Below are positions 1 through 11,689 of a DNA stretch of 64,000 nucleotides, one piece after another. This DNA comes from Armigeres subalbatus (Eukaryota > Arthropoda > Insecta > Diptera > Culicidae). The notes under the pieces are model-generated. The model had not been told where the DNA came from. It saw nothing but the letters and a program-made list of their open reading frames with translations, and ran no database searches. The first letter of the stretch is position 1, and the number at the start of each line of letters is the position of its first letter. The stretch covers positions 219,889,783 to 219,953,782 of the forward strand of contig NC_085141.1 of the NCBI RefSeq assembly GCF_024139115.2, given 5' to 3'. The translations under genes and the position numbers were made by a program.

Positions 1-1019
1 GGAAAGTTCACCTCGTTGACCACAGGAATACGGTTCTTCTTCGGAAGGGTCCTGGTGGAGGCCTTCTTCCGGATTTCCAGGAACTCGGCTCGCTTTGGGC
101 AGCCCTTTGTGGTGGTCCGATGTTTGTCGTCAGTTGGCACACTTGGGATCGGTCATCTCCATTTTGTCGTACTCGTCAGTCGGATGGGGCTCGCCACACT
201 TGTTGCAGCGCGGTTTCATGCGGCAGATCCTGGTGCCGTGCTGGAAATTGAAGCAGTTGGTGCACTGCATGACGTCGCAGTGCACTGGCCGATATCGGTC
301 TTAGTCAATGACGGTGTAATTTATAACGCCAACCAGCTTCAGCTCCTTCCAGGTAGTGGAGCCGTGTTCAAGATGGATCAGGTAAAGCTGGTGGCGATAT
401 CTTCTCGCCTTGTCGTGACGAGCGATCTTGTGCACGGTTACTGGCTACAGTCCGCAACTTTCAAGCTCTGCTTGGAGCTTTTCCTCTTTCATGTCGTGGA
501 GTCCTCGCAGCAAAGCCTTGAGCGGACCTCGAGGAACTCCCCGACGGATTTATGGTGGTCCTTGTTGACCGGCATCACTTTCACGCCCTCGCTGCAGAGC
601 CGAAATGTATATTTCAGCCCTTTAGCGATTAACTGGCGAATTTTCGGACGCAAATCCGGCGGATCGCCCTTCACAAAGACAGGCGGGCACTTATCCTTCC
701 GCTCAGATTGCACCTGTGGCAGCTGCGATTGCTGCATCTTCTTCTTTTTCGGCGGATTTGTGGTACCGTCTATTGGCAACGACGAATATACGTTGCTCTG
801 CAAAAGTTGCTTGTAGGGGTTACCCGCGCCTCCAAGAGCAGTGCGCTTAGGCACTTTTCCCGTGACCGAATCGGCCACTGAGTCGGACCATGACGGGTCC
901 AGGAGAATATAACGCCAACGCGACGAAGCGAAAACGTAAACATCAAACGAAGGAGAAAAAAAAATAATTGAAAAATTCGCGCGAGCAAAAAGCACGTCCG
1001 TCGAACTGGAATCGCTCAC
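1..1019 (-). pseudogene. Degenerate non-LTR retrotransposon ORF1 (gag-like, CCHC zinc knuckles)
   Basis: Read on the minus strand, an open stretch starts at about 1019 and reaches about 489. It is basic and P/Q-rich in the middle and continues, after breaks, into a zinc-knuckle region. Around 190-275 the minus strand shows CTNCFNFQHGTRIC, a CX2CX4HX4C knuckle, followed by a second Cys pair (CNKCGEPHP). A third knuckle is broken by a TGA where a Cys codon would be (CAN-stop) and by a frame change before KGCPKRAE. This architecture is typical of ORF1 in Jockey/I/R1-type LINEs. In such elements ORF1 binds the RNA template and no enzymatic part is expected here. The 3' continuation lies off the left edge of the window. 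Clade assignment is uncertain; that this is a retroelement nucleocapsid is fairly safe. Confidence 0.7.
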
Positions 1020-4000
1020 ATCAACGATGCATTTGGTTTCACCCCGATATACATGGAGTCACAGACAAACGGAGTGTATTACCAACATTGTGGTACGACC
1101 GTCATAGGTATGGATGAAATACCGTCCTTAGTAAAATGTTGGTTTTATAACACTACACTATTACTCGGGCTTTCTCTTAGGCGAATACAAAAAGCATGTT
1201 GTTTTTTCAAATACAATTCTGATTCTGCATTTTTTTATTTTTCATTCATTTTTTTTCTTTTACACAATTTCTAACGGTTTTGCCTTACTGTGTGGTTGTA
1301 TGCATACTCTTAATAATTAGTTAGGTAATTATAGTTTATACTTTTTTCAATTATTTGTTTTATCATCATTTAATCGTTAGGTCTTACAAATTACAATAAT
1401 CATTTTCTTTCCTCTCATCATTTTACCTTCTATTGTGTGTGTGTGTTTTGCTGGTAATAACCTGCGCCGGGCGGGGGCGTGGTTATTTACTTGAGAAACG
1501 GCAGTGTTGTTGTTATAATGGTTGTTGCTTTGTAGGCTAAATTTACACATTACAAAGTTTATCTTTTTCTCTAAATAACACGTTTTCGCACTTTGCGTTT
1601 ATAATGAAATGGTTTTCTGTTGTGAAAATATCCGCTTATGTGTAGATGATGTGAATAAAAAACATGACGCTAATGATGACGATAATGATGGCAACAATGT
1701 TGTTCTCAGATGAAGATGATTGGTACGCTTAAGCCCGCCCCCTTTGTTGGAGGTGACTTGAAGAGCAAAAGCAGTGTAAATCATTTGATTTCTCTGGGAA
1801 TGGAAAAACAAAACAATAGCAGTCAACAAACTTAGACACGAAGTTTACGAGTAAGAGTAGCTTCCTATTCTGAGTGCAAGTGGCAGTTTTCAGTTGTATT
1901 TGGTTTGATTTTATGTTTTCGATTTATCATTTTTATTTTGATGAAGTTTGATAAAAGATAAATCGCGTGGTATTGTAAGATGGAACATGGAAACGGAAAA
2001 TGAGTTATTCTTGGATATTGCGCAGCGTTGAAATTGACTTCAAAGGTAGTTTACTGGTAGTGCAAGTTTACTAAACTATTTCGAGTTCGGCTAGGTGTAA
2101 TGGAAAAAGTCTTTAGAGCCGTGAAAAGCCAGTGGACGGGAGATATGAAGGAACGGTGATACGTTGAAGGCCGGACTGACACTGAAATCCTTCTACTGTT
2201 CGCACTAATGAGGAATCTAGATTTTAAAGGTTTGCAATGGTTATTTTTACGATCTTCTTCCTGGTAACTTCGAACCACCTTTGCTTTTAGTAATATGTTA
2301 AACTACTTATATACTTATGAGTGTATTACAATGTAGATTAATCTTACAACGAAATTTTTACGAGCTTAAATTTAATGTATAAGTATGAAATTTTGAAAGT
2401 ATCACCGTTTCTGGGTTTTTCAGAAGATTCTGTAGAATGAAATGGTTTCATTTGATCAACCCAAAGTCACGTCTCCTCCTCCAACATTATCAACACATCA
2501 AAGTGACTGACCACCGATCCTAAATTTACCCAGGCGTCATATCTACGTTAAACCAAATGGTGCCTAGGATAATTACTAACATGCGATCAGTTTTTCAACG
2601 ATGCGGTGACTCAGTTCCAGGCAGATCACGGAAGGCGAGGGAACGAAAAAAAAATGCTGTTAATCTACTATCACAAAGGAAACTATAAGAACTAGAAAAG
2701 GAAAGAAGTTGTTCTTCGAAATAAGTGATTTTTGTCCACTATATTACTGACACTTGATCTGAGTTGTGGGGTTGGCTCAACAACTGATTAAACAATTAAC
2801 GACTATTTCGGTTGCTGTTATCCATTTACGTTTATGTGTTTTCCTGTTTGTATTACTGCTTATAGCTTTCTTTTTTTCTGTTATCATCTTAGAACGTGGC
2901 AGTGTTCGGTATTTCTATATTAGTATGTTTTGAGGGTAACTTTTATTGTTTTTTCTTCAGTGTTTGTGTACATGTCTGTTGTATACTTTAGTCTTCTGTA
3001 TTAACTGTTTCTCGCTTGCTCTCAGTGCCAGTGTTTTATGTGTTTGTGTAGAATGCTTCGTTTTACGGACTATCTTGTATGAATGCGTTTTCTAAATCTA
3101 TTATGTTCGACCTTGCAGGCTCTCGGCAGTTCTGTTCTCCGTGCATTACACAATAATTAATATAAGTAATATGGTTTCACTGGTAACAATGGTTTCCGTA
3201 ATAAGGGGATTTTACTTTGATTTTTGAGTTCCATTCACGAAATATTAAACGTCCAGACACATTTACAAAGGTTAGTTCGATTCTTCTTCGTCAAATACAC
3301 GTGACTATTGATTTGCGGTTGGTTGCCGTATGCAGGATAGTACAAATGGTTACGTTCCGGGTCGTCTGTTTGAGAAATAATGCGGATGGCATAGACGCGA
3401 AAATGTGTTTGTTTTATGGTGCATGATGCGTACGTATGTGAGAGTATGTGTGTATTATAAAAATCCTGTTTGTAGTGTTTTTTGTTGTATTCTGCTTGTA
3501 TTACAAAGATAACAGAAATGGCGAAGGATTATGATGCGAAAACAATTTACTCTTCTCCTGACGAACGGTGATGAGATTTTTTCTTTGTTAGTCAGTTTCT
3601 TTTTACAAATACAATATTAGCTGTTCTAAATTTTTGGTTTCATATCGTTCCGTAAACGCACGTACAAGCTAAAAAATGTAGCTTCTGGCATTGGAAAAAA
3701 ATCCACGTCGAAAACAAAACATATTTTTTTTGCATAAATACTTATCAAAGAAATTTTAAGTTATTTTAATAAAAACGAGTCTCATAAACCTTTCGAAATG
3801 AGTAAATTTCTCGTATTGTTTTCTGCTAATTCCCCTTTTTTGTTCTCCTATAATATAAAAAAAAAACAGTTTAGATAAATAATTCGCCTAAAAATAGAGG
3901 ATTTTCTTGTCTCTTAGTTTAACTTTAAAAAGGAGGATCATTGTATCAGTTTTGGTCATTTCTTCACTTCTAACCTATCAGTAAACAAATTATCTTAGTC

Positions 4001-4300
4001 GAGATAAAAACAAACGTTTCCTTATATTTGTGATGTGTCGTCGGATAAGGAGGGCCATACCTATATGGCCACCCACACTATCGTTCGTCCGTAAATAGTA
4101 CGTGTACTTGCTCCAATGGAGGAAAGTAGGAAGAATCTACTGTCCATAAATAAACTCGAGTTTTGTTTGTGCTGAATATTAGGCAAATGCTTTTTTAAAG
4201 ATTAACAATCGTTTTCTAACAGAGACGTTCCGTGGCGGAACTCTAATAAGCCAGACACAATGGATACGTTTACGTGTGTTTTGACAGGTTTCCCATTGGA
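1020..4300. other. AT-rich DNA without recognisable gene
   Basis: About 3.3 kb of AT-rich sequence with many T-runs and no long coherent reading frame on either strand. A short GC-rich patch (around 1465-1485) and a small (TG)n run near 1434-1448 are the only local composition changes noticed. I recognise no transposon protein, tRNA or MITE termini here. It could be host intergenic DNA downstream of Hr4; this cannot be decided from sequence alone. Confidence 0.5.
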
Positions 4301-5179
4301 ACGCATGCAAACAGATCTATTGTGTTTGGTCCATAAATCGGAAAAACTGTGGAGAATTTCTCGTAAGCTGTTTAATAAGGTAAAAAGATTGGACTCCTAA
4401 CGGAAGTTCACTTACTGAGTACAAGAAAGAAATTAGAAATAAATAAAAAAAATCTTGTGTTTTAACATGTGAGATATCAGAAGGCATTTGCAAAGGATCA
4501 TACGAGTAAACTAGAAGAACTGAAAAATGAGGATGTGGATTTTCTCCAAAAACTTCTGTTGAAACTTTGAAGTTGATTGTGGAAGTGCATTTTCCTGGAC
4601 CGATTTTGTGCGTAGACCCAGAAAGTGGTGGATCGCCTAGAGGCAAAAAAATGTTCACCAAGGACACCAGAATTGTCAGATGAAACAAAAATGCCGCACA
4701 AGACTTAGCTGATAATATCTTTATGAAATCCAGTGTGGGAAATGCAGTGAGATCTTTCCAACCTTATAAATCTGCAGGACTGTAGCCATCAAGCGTTACA
4801 AAGAAACTGGTTGCAGCGACTTTGCTTGGTAGCAGCATGAACGCTTCCGTGGTAGCTGGGATGCTAGAAATATGGCATGAGGAACCCATAGTAATGTGGA
4901 CGATCGTCGAAGCGAGGTACCGACAAGGGAAAATGGGAAGGCATTTGATTTGGTTTTCGGCAGCGATAGTGGATAGTTTGAAAAACGATCCCTTCGAAAG
5001 TTAATTTGTGCAAAGTTTTTGTTGGCTGGAGAGCCTACACTTTTACCGAAACCGTTCGCCTTTGGGAAAAGTTCAACACGCGCCCCATGATTCGGTGACA
5101 ATTGGAGAAGTCTACGCATCGCGTCATCCGTCGGCCATTCCGGCGAATCTTGTCATCTGTTGGTAAATCCGGAAAGCTT
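4301..5179. other. Unrecognised intergenic or old repeat DNA
   Basis: Only short ORFs without family signatures are visible. The right edge abuts the LINE fragment that begins with sequence also found near 60880, so the 5' break of that LINE is at about 5180. Nothing else is supported here. Confidence 0.4.
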
Positions 5180-6475
5180 TGAATTGGTGAACGCCGCCTA
5201 CAAGGTACTCTCCCAAATTTTATGCCGCCGACTAACACCAATTGCAAGAGAGTTCGAGTTCGAGATGCAGTACCGTGCGGGATTTATGGGTGAACGCTCT
5301 ACCACGGATCAGGTGTTCGCCCGTCAGGTATTGCAGAAATGCCGTGAATACAACGTGCCCACACATCATCTATTTATCGACTTCAAAGCCGCATATGATA
5401 CAATCGATCGGAACCAGCTATGGCAGCTAATGCACAAACACGGATTTCCGGATAGACTGATACGGCTGATCAAGGCGACGATGGATCGGGTGAGAGTTCG
5501 AGTTTCAGGGGCATTCCTTCGAAATGAGCAGAGGGTTACGGCCAGGTGATGGTCTTTCGTGTCTACAATTCAACATCGCTTTGGAAGGAGTAATACGAAG
5601 GGCAGGGATTGACACGAGTGGTACGATTTTAACGAAGTCTGTCCAGTTATTTGGTTTCGCCGACTACATTGATATTATGACACGTAACTTTGAGAGGATG
5701 GAGGAAGCCTACAACAGACTGAAAAGCGAAGCTAAACGGATTGGACTAGTCATCAACACGTTGAAGACGAAGTATATGATGGCAAGAGGCTCAAGAGAGG
5801 ACAACGTAAGCCGCCAGCCACGAGTTTGTATTTGCGGTGACGAAATCGAGGTGTTTGAAGAATTCGTGTACTTGGGCTCACTGGTGACCTCCGATAACGA
5901 TACCAGCAGAAAAATTCAGAGACGCATCATGGAAGGAAATCGTACGTACTTTGGACTCCGCAAAACGCTCCGATCGAATAGAGTTCGCTGCCGTATCAAA
6001 CTGATTATCTACAAAACGCTTATCAGACTGGTATTTCTCTATGGACACGAGACCTGGACGATGCTCGTGGAGCACCAACCGCACTGGGAGTTTTCGAACG
6101 GAAAGTGTTGCGTACCATCTATGGTGGGGTGCAGATGACGGACGGTACGCAGGAGGAGGCGAATGAACCACGACTTGCATCAGCTGTTGGGAGAACCATC
6201 CATCGTTCACACCGCGAAAATCGGAAGACTGCGGTGGGCTGACCAGGTAGAATGTCGGACAGTAATCCGGTGAAATAGGGTCCTGGACAACGATCCGACG
6301 GGAACAAGAAGGCGAGGTGCGCAGCGAGCAAGGTGGATCGATCAGGTGGAGGACGATTTGTGAACCCTTCGCAGACTACGCAGTTGGTGACGTGCAGCCA
6401 TGGACCAAGCTGAATGGAGAAGACTTTTGTGTACTGCACAGGCCACTCCGACCTTAGTCTGGTAATAAATAAATA
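5180..6475 (+). pseudogene. RTE-like LINE fragment, reverse transcriptase and C-terminal region (copy A)
   Basis: The plus strand encodes conserved RT blocks: AAYKVLSQ, FMGERSTTDQ, HHLFIDFKAAYDTIDR and FNIALEGVIRRAG. It continues through FADYIDI (the catalytic FADD motif altered to FADY) to a C-terminal block with EEFVYLGS and LYGHETWTM. This is the protein class annotated in insects as craniofacial development protein 2-like / RTE-type LINE. A frame change is needed near 5530, and the 5' endonuclease is missing. The tail near 6460-6475 ends in short ATAAATA repeats, as LINE 3' ends do. It is dead by truncation, frameshift and loss of a catalytic Asp. Closely similar copies lie at 21700-25925 and 60520-61250. 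Confidence 0.85.
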
Positions 6476-7085
6476 CGTCCAGCCTTCGGCCGAACCAGCT
6501 AGCCAAGCCTCCGTCAAGCTACTCTACACATCGACGTCTACGGCGGAGGATCCTGCGACTTTCGTCATCGGTCAGCACGCGCCGCCCGAACAGTTAAGCC
6601 AAGACACCCGTCTGCTAATTCATTGAGCCCGAGACTTCTTCCCTATCCGTGATTTGCCCAGATCAGCGATTTGGTTTTGAAGATAGTTTGGCATGGTCAA
6701 CTACCATACATACTGTGAGTAAACTATATCTAAACGAACCTCCATGCTACCGGTTTTTAGAAAGTCCGAATACCTCCCCATTACCTCCATCGGCCCTGGG
6801 ACTCGAGGTCTTAAAGAGGCTTTGCGTGCCCACCCCGTTGGATATAGACCAGTAGTTTGGGGTTTAGGGTGGTTACTCTTCAAGGACCTGTCAATGGTTC
6901 CACAAGGGTAAGAGATCGTACCAGAAAAGGTATCATGATCAGACGGAATATTTCCTGCAACAATTCTAAAGAGAGAAGCAGTGCCAATAATTCAGATCTA
7001 TAAGGAAAGCCTGAGGACTGAACTAGATTCCAAAGACAAATAAAAGTATTTATTCGTACCATAAGTGGAAAAGTGGGATATGACG
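6476..7085. other. Gap with no recognised gene
   Basis: Small ORFs on both strands show no family similarity I recognise. The stretch separates the LINE 3' end from the SINE. Nothing further can be supported. Confidence 0.4.
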
Positions 7086-7345
7086 CATAATCAAGTGCGG
7101 TACGATGCGCGGCTACAAAGCTTGACCATGACCATGCTAAGGGTGGCTGGGTTCGATTCCCGCTTTGGTCTAGGAAATTTCCGAGTTGTAAATTGTCTCG
7201 ACTTCCCGACTTCGACATCGTGTTAGCCTCATGATATACGAATGCAAAAATGGTAACTTGGTTTAGAAACCTCGCAGTTAATAACTGTGGATGTGCTGCA
7301 TGAACACTCAGTGGGGAATGTAATGCCAATGAAGATGAAGATGCT
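7086..7345 (+). repeat. tRNA-derived SINE, Feilai-like
   Basis: The plus strand carries a pol III box B core (GGTTCGATTCC near 7149-7159) preceded by a box A-like segment (GCGCGGCTACAAAGC). A body and a GAAGATGAAGATG-type tail follow. Body segments such as AACCTCGCAGTTAATAACTG and TAATGCCAAT also occur, inverted, in the copy at 53058-53348, which has clear target duplications. SINEs of this type are non-coding and depend on LINE machinery. The ends given are approximate. The Feilai name is from general similarity to the Aedes SINE family, not from alignment. Confidence 0.7.
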
Positions 7346-7740
7346 TACATGAAAAGGAATCGCATCAGAGCTGGGAAACTCATCTATGACAGCATGGGAA
7401 ACAAGATTTTGCCTGAGAAGGAGTCCTCTCACCCCTAATCTGCCAAAAATTGCAAGTCAGTCACATCTTTGGTGAAAAGTGAAAACGAGGAAACAGCTCG
7501 CAAAATTTTAACATGTTTCCTCAGTTTTTTTTTACCAAACCTACACTTATATAAACCATCTAACAATTATTTTCCAATAGTTATTCGAATATGACTGACT
7601 TGCGATTACATTCTTCGTTCACCTCATAAGAAACCGCAATTGCGCGCAAGTCAGCCACATTGCAAAAACCCGTATTCCTGTGCATCGTTCGTAGCAATAT
7701 AAAAGTAGGCGACGCTTGTTTATCCCAGTGACAGTAAATA

Positions 7741-7935
7741 TATTGTGCTTTGCAACAAAATGACAACTTTCGTGATCATTTTCCAAGGCTCTCTTCCACC
7801 GCCGGCGGCCAAATTTTTAAAAAATATCGAAGTAGCTTTTTTCTGCAGGTATGTTTTTCTTAGGCGACTATCTGGCGCGTATTTCTCGTTGCGACCAAAA
7901 ATGAGCAGAAGAGTAGATTTTTTTTATGAGCGGTA
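7741..7935 (+). repeat. Repeat family present again in inverted orientation at 9725-9975
   Basis: The sequence beginning CTTTGCAACAAAATGACAAC and running through CATTTTCCAAGGCTC matches, as reverse complement, the block at 9920-9972. Both copies also share a block around AGTAGCTT with GGTATGTTTTTC. No coding capacity is seen. It is probably a non-autonomous DNA transposon family, but no termini were defined. The right-hand copy lies inside the copia pseudo-element. Confidence 0.5.
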
Positions 7936-8076
7936 CAGTACTACTCCGTAGTGCAAAAAATATAGTTTTTCTATTGATTCCGGATCGGATTGTTCGGATC
8001 GGATTTAGGCCACATTAAATGGAAAATCAAGACTTAATTCCAAATCTGCTACGGAAGCGGAAAGGAATTAGCTAAC

Positions 8077-8212
8077 AGCCTATTCAGATTACGCCATTTA
8101 TTATTATAATTATTGTGTTAAATTGAAGAAAACAAATGTTTGTTTGGGATTAGCTTCAAGTTATTCTTTATCGTGATATTTATTATCATAAATAGAGTAA
8201 TCTGAATAGGCT
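8077..8212. repeat. 136-bp MITE with terminal inverted repeats
   Basis: The left end AGCCTATTCAGATTAC and the right end GTAATCTGAATAGGCT are perfect reverse complements over 16 bp, with an AT-rich interior and no ORF. This is the structure of a short non-autonomous DNA transposon. Flanking TA is present on the right, but a clean target duplication could not be fixed. Superfamily unknown. Confidence 0.75.
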
Positions 8213-9724
8213 ATAAGACTCAAATGACTGATATTAATCTAATCAGATGAATATTTTACATGGGCTGCAAGCCTCTTGAATAAAAAAAAATTACACTATT
8301 TTCAAAATGAGCCGGTGAGCAACATGAATAGAGACTGGTTGGTAATCTGTGAAGAACTGTGCGTAAAAGTAATGACAAACAGTGGATTGCGGACCTTAGG
8401 ACCTCATCCGAAGAGGTTATGAGCGCAGTAAACGCGGATAGTATCTGAGTCGTTGACGCGAGTGTGATCGGTATAGACAAACCGCGTGTAATCGAGTGTA
8501 AAAGACAAGATGGCGGAAGCGAAAGTATCGGCCATGACTAGAACTACGCGATCTGGAAGTTTAAATTGCAACTTTTGTGGAGACGGGAATCAGAATTGAT
8601 CCTAAACCGGCGGATGCGGGTGTGACCTGGGTTTCAAGTGATGAACAGGCGCACAGGCGCTAGCAATTATCGGATTGGCACTGGAAGACGGACGACTGAT
8701 CCATGTGATGCAAAAAAGGTCCGCGAATGAGATGTGGGATGCTTTGAATGATTACCATGAGTGATCTTCTCTTTCGAGCATTATCCATGTCGTGCATCAG
8801 TTGAATGCGACGCAGAACAAAAAGGCGGTTGGTAAAGAGGACCTGTGACCTCGCTAGTGTTTGAGAACTCGGAATGCTAAGTGCTTTATGAAGAAGAAAC
8901 GGTGTTAGTGGGTCACCTAAAACGAGATCCGAAACACGGTGATTTGTGCCATCTTAGGTGCGGTAACTGAGATTCACAAAGAGTGATGATAGTGCGATGA
9001 ATTTTGAAACCATGGGACATGGATTGAAAATAATCATGGGACATGACATGGGTTGCGAAGTGCAATCGATATGAGGTCGTTGCTGTGGAGGGAAGCTGAG
9101 CAGAGACTCTTCTGCGTCTGCGACTAGGTCAACAGCAGTTGGAGAACTGCGTTAGTGGATGACTGCATTCATTATTCTGCAGTATATCCGCTCCAGAGAA
9201 AATCTGATGCTGAAGGGAAAATACGTGATTATTGCGCATTATTGAGAAATCAATTTGGTCGATGTTCTAAATGTCTGCGTACTGATTGATGAAGTATCTC
9301 ACATAGAATCCTGGTTCAACATACGGCACCTTATTCACCGCAGCAAAATGATGTGGCGGAGTGCAAGAACAGATATCTTGTGGTAATGATAGGATGGGTT
9401 GCATGCTATCAAAAGCGGGGTCGATAAGCGGTTTTGGGGCAAAGCGATTCGCGCGGAAAAATATTTGCAGAATCGTTTGCCATCATCTTCGATCGATAAA
9501 ACCCTTTATGAACTGTGGTGTGGATTAAAGGCATGATGTACATACACACTTGAGAATATTCGGGTCGGTAGCGTATGTCCACGTTCCAAAGGAGAAGCGT
9601 CTTAAACTTGACCAGAAAGCTGAGAGAATGGTTTTCGTCGGGTACGAGTCAGGGCGAAAAGCATATCGCTTCCGAAATCATGAGACGGACTGTATACAAA
9701 TTAGCAGAGATGCAAAGTTTCTTG

Positions 9725-9975
9725 AGCTGTGTATTTTACCGCGCTTATTTTTAGTCGCTACGAAAAATAAGCGCCAGGTAGTAGCCCTAGAAAAACATAC
9801 CTGAAGAAAATAAGCTACTTTGATATTTTTGACAATGTTTCCGCCTCGCGGTGGATTATAGCGATGAATGCTTTGATAGCACGTGCTTTTTGTTCTGCAG
9901 AGAAATTTTACACATCTATTTGAGCCTTGGAAAATGATTGCAAAAGTTGTCATTTTGTTGCAAGGCACAATACCA
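9725..9975 (-). repeat. Inverted copy of the 7741-7935 repeat, inserted in the copia element
   Basis: It starts just after the copia integrase block ISRDAKF and ends at GTTGCAAGGCACAA, reverse-complementary to the left copy. It interrupts the copia integrase-RT spacer. No ORF belongs to it. Exact termini and target duplication are not resolved. Confidence 0.5.
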
Positions 9976-10283
9976 TTAAAGAGGCTGTGAGTGTTGGGGA
10001 TTTATTTGCGCCCGGAAGAAGTGGATGAGCATATTCATGAAGAATCGATTCCACAATCTGAAAGTGTTTCAAAGATGAGTGACCTGAACGAGTCTCGATA
10101 CGACACTTTGTTTCACGGCTTCCATTGGATGAAATTGCGGGTAGTTCGAAACGGTGTACGAAGGGGAAACCACTATCCAGGTTGATAAAGGAAATTTTCG
10201 TTGAAGATAACTTCAAGTCTAGGAACATGTAAGATGCTCTCACCTTTGAAAAGAGGAAGGAATGGAAAGCAGTTGCACTTACT

Positions 10284-10557
10284 TTTTCTTCTACTTCTTC
10301 TATGGCTCTACATTCCAACTGGAACATGGCCTGCTTTTCAACTTAGTATTCTATGAGCATTTCCTCAGTTATTAATTCAAAGCTTTTCTATGCCCACCGT
10401 TGCATGAGTATGTATCGTGTGTGGCAAGTACAATGGATATACTATGCCCAGGGTGTCGAGAAAGTTTCCAACACGAAAACATCCTAGACCGGACCGAGAA
10501 TCGAACTCGCCATCTCCGGATTGGCAATCCTACGCCTTTGCTCGCAAGGCTACTGGA
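10284..10557 (-). repeat. tRNA-derived SINE with 12-bp target site duplication
   Basis: The direct repeat GTTGCACTTACT occurs at 10272-10283 and at 10558-10569, exactly flanking this segment. On the minus strand the element starts with a tRNA-like head containing a box B (GAGTTCGATTCTCGG) and ends with a pyrimidine/purine-rich AAGAAGTAGAAGAA tail. The 12-bp duplication shows insertion by target-primed reverse transcription into the copia pseudo-element, which resumes downstream. It belongs to the diverse tRNA-derived SINE group seen in Aedes (Feilai-like). Confidence 0.85.
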
Positions 10558-11689
10558 GTTGCACTTACTTAGTAAAGGTTATAAAATCATTTAGATGGAG
10601 TAAAATCAAAGAGCAGGTAAACAGGACAACACTGCCGACAACGATACGTGGGAAATGATAGATTTGCCATCCGGCCGAAAAGCAGTAGGTCGTCGTTGGG
10701 TGTTCAAAACGAAGTGAAATGCTGTTGGCGAAGTGACGAAGTACAAAGGAAGAATCTTCTACTAGTATGGCAAACTACACCAAACGTTATTTATGAAACA
10801 ACCACCTGGATACGATGTGGATGGAAAGGAGCACATCATGTGTCGATATGTCGACGCACAGTATGGTAAATATAAGGTCTGAAGCAGTCTGCCATCAGAT
10901 GTTAGAATCAAGGGACGGATGAAACTCTGCGTGGGTCCGTCCGAGTACAGCTAATCCTTGTTTATAAACAAAAGTAGTGAATGCAGGGCTGGTAGCGATC
11001 AACGCCATTTCAAATAGTGATTAATGACCAACGTGGATGAAAAAAGAGACCAAGTAGTGACTTTCAGTCAGTGTCGACAAAAACTCAAAATCTCAAAATT
11101 CATGTAAGCAAACACGCAGAGTTAGATTTGGAATAATTTTACCATTACACGAGTTGCAAATTGTACAAAAAAATGTTTATAATGCTAAAAACAATTTCGA
11201 AGCAAGCTCAATAGCAGTATGGGAAAAAAACGAAAAAAGACCGAAATTTGTCCCCAAACCTTTGTATATAAAAAAGAACATTTTTCATGATAGAATTTCT
11301 AGACATCGAATGATTTCGACTCACAAAGCTTATACATTTACAGGAAGTCCCTAGATGGATAGCTGAGTAAAATGCCTTCAGCGTGTCAATCGGCGAGCAG
11401 CAAGCTATCACTCTTCCAATCAGATATCCGTGGCGTACACACGCCCTAAGGTATCAGGTATCAGAACGTCGGCTCAGGAGGCACGTTCCCCTCAATTTGG
11501 GAGATTTGTGCCATCGCCTTCACTGGCCTTTCTCATCATTTACCTGACGGAAAAGGAAGTGAAAAGGGGAAAGGAAGAGGAAGTGAAGTTGGAAAGGAGA
11601 ATGGAACCATTTATAGGGAAGCCAATTATGTAGACTCACACGCATTCAGCTAGGGACTAAAGAGAGGTCACAAAAACACAGAGGATGTA

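Larger units (their letters stand above)
8480..10980 (+). pseudogene. Ty1/copia retrotransposon remnant: gag, integrase, start of reverse transcriptase
   Basis: In broken plus-strand frames I read a copia Gag segment near 8650-8830 (EMWDALNDYHE). Integrase pieces follow near 9150-9380. The integrase C-terminal signature lies at 9550-9720 (RIFGSVAYVHVPKEKR, LDQKAERMVFVGY, ISRDAKF). RT begins near 10630 (NDTWEMIDLP, GRRWVFKTK) and continues with MKQPPGYDVDG and KQSARCWNQ. The order Gag-IN-RT is diagnostic for Ty1/copia, where integrase precedes RT. Many stops and frameshifts, an inserted repeat (9725-9975) and an inserted SINE (10284-10557) show it is old. The rest of its RT and RNase H resumes at 14768 beyond a hAT-like insertion. 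No LTRs were recognised. Confidence 0.85.

Noticed and set aside
16..816. 266-codon plus-strand ORF
   Set aside because: It is the antisense shadow of the LINE ORF1 zinc-knuckle region on the minus strand, where the CX2CX4HX4C pattern is read.
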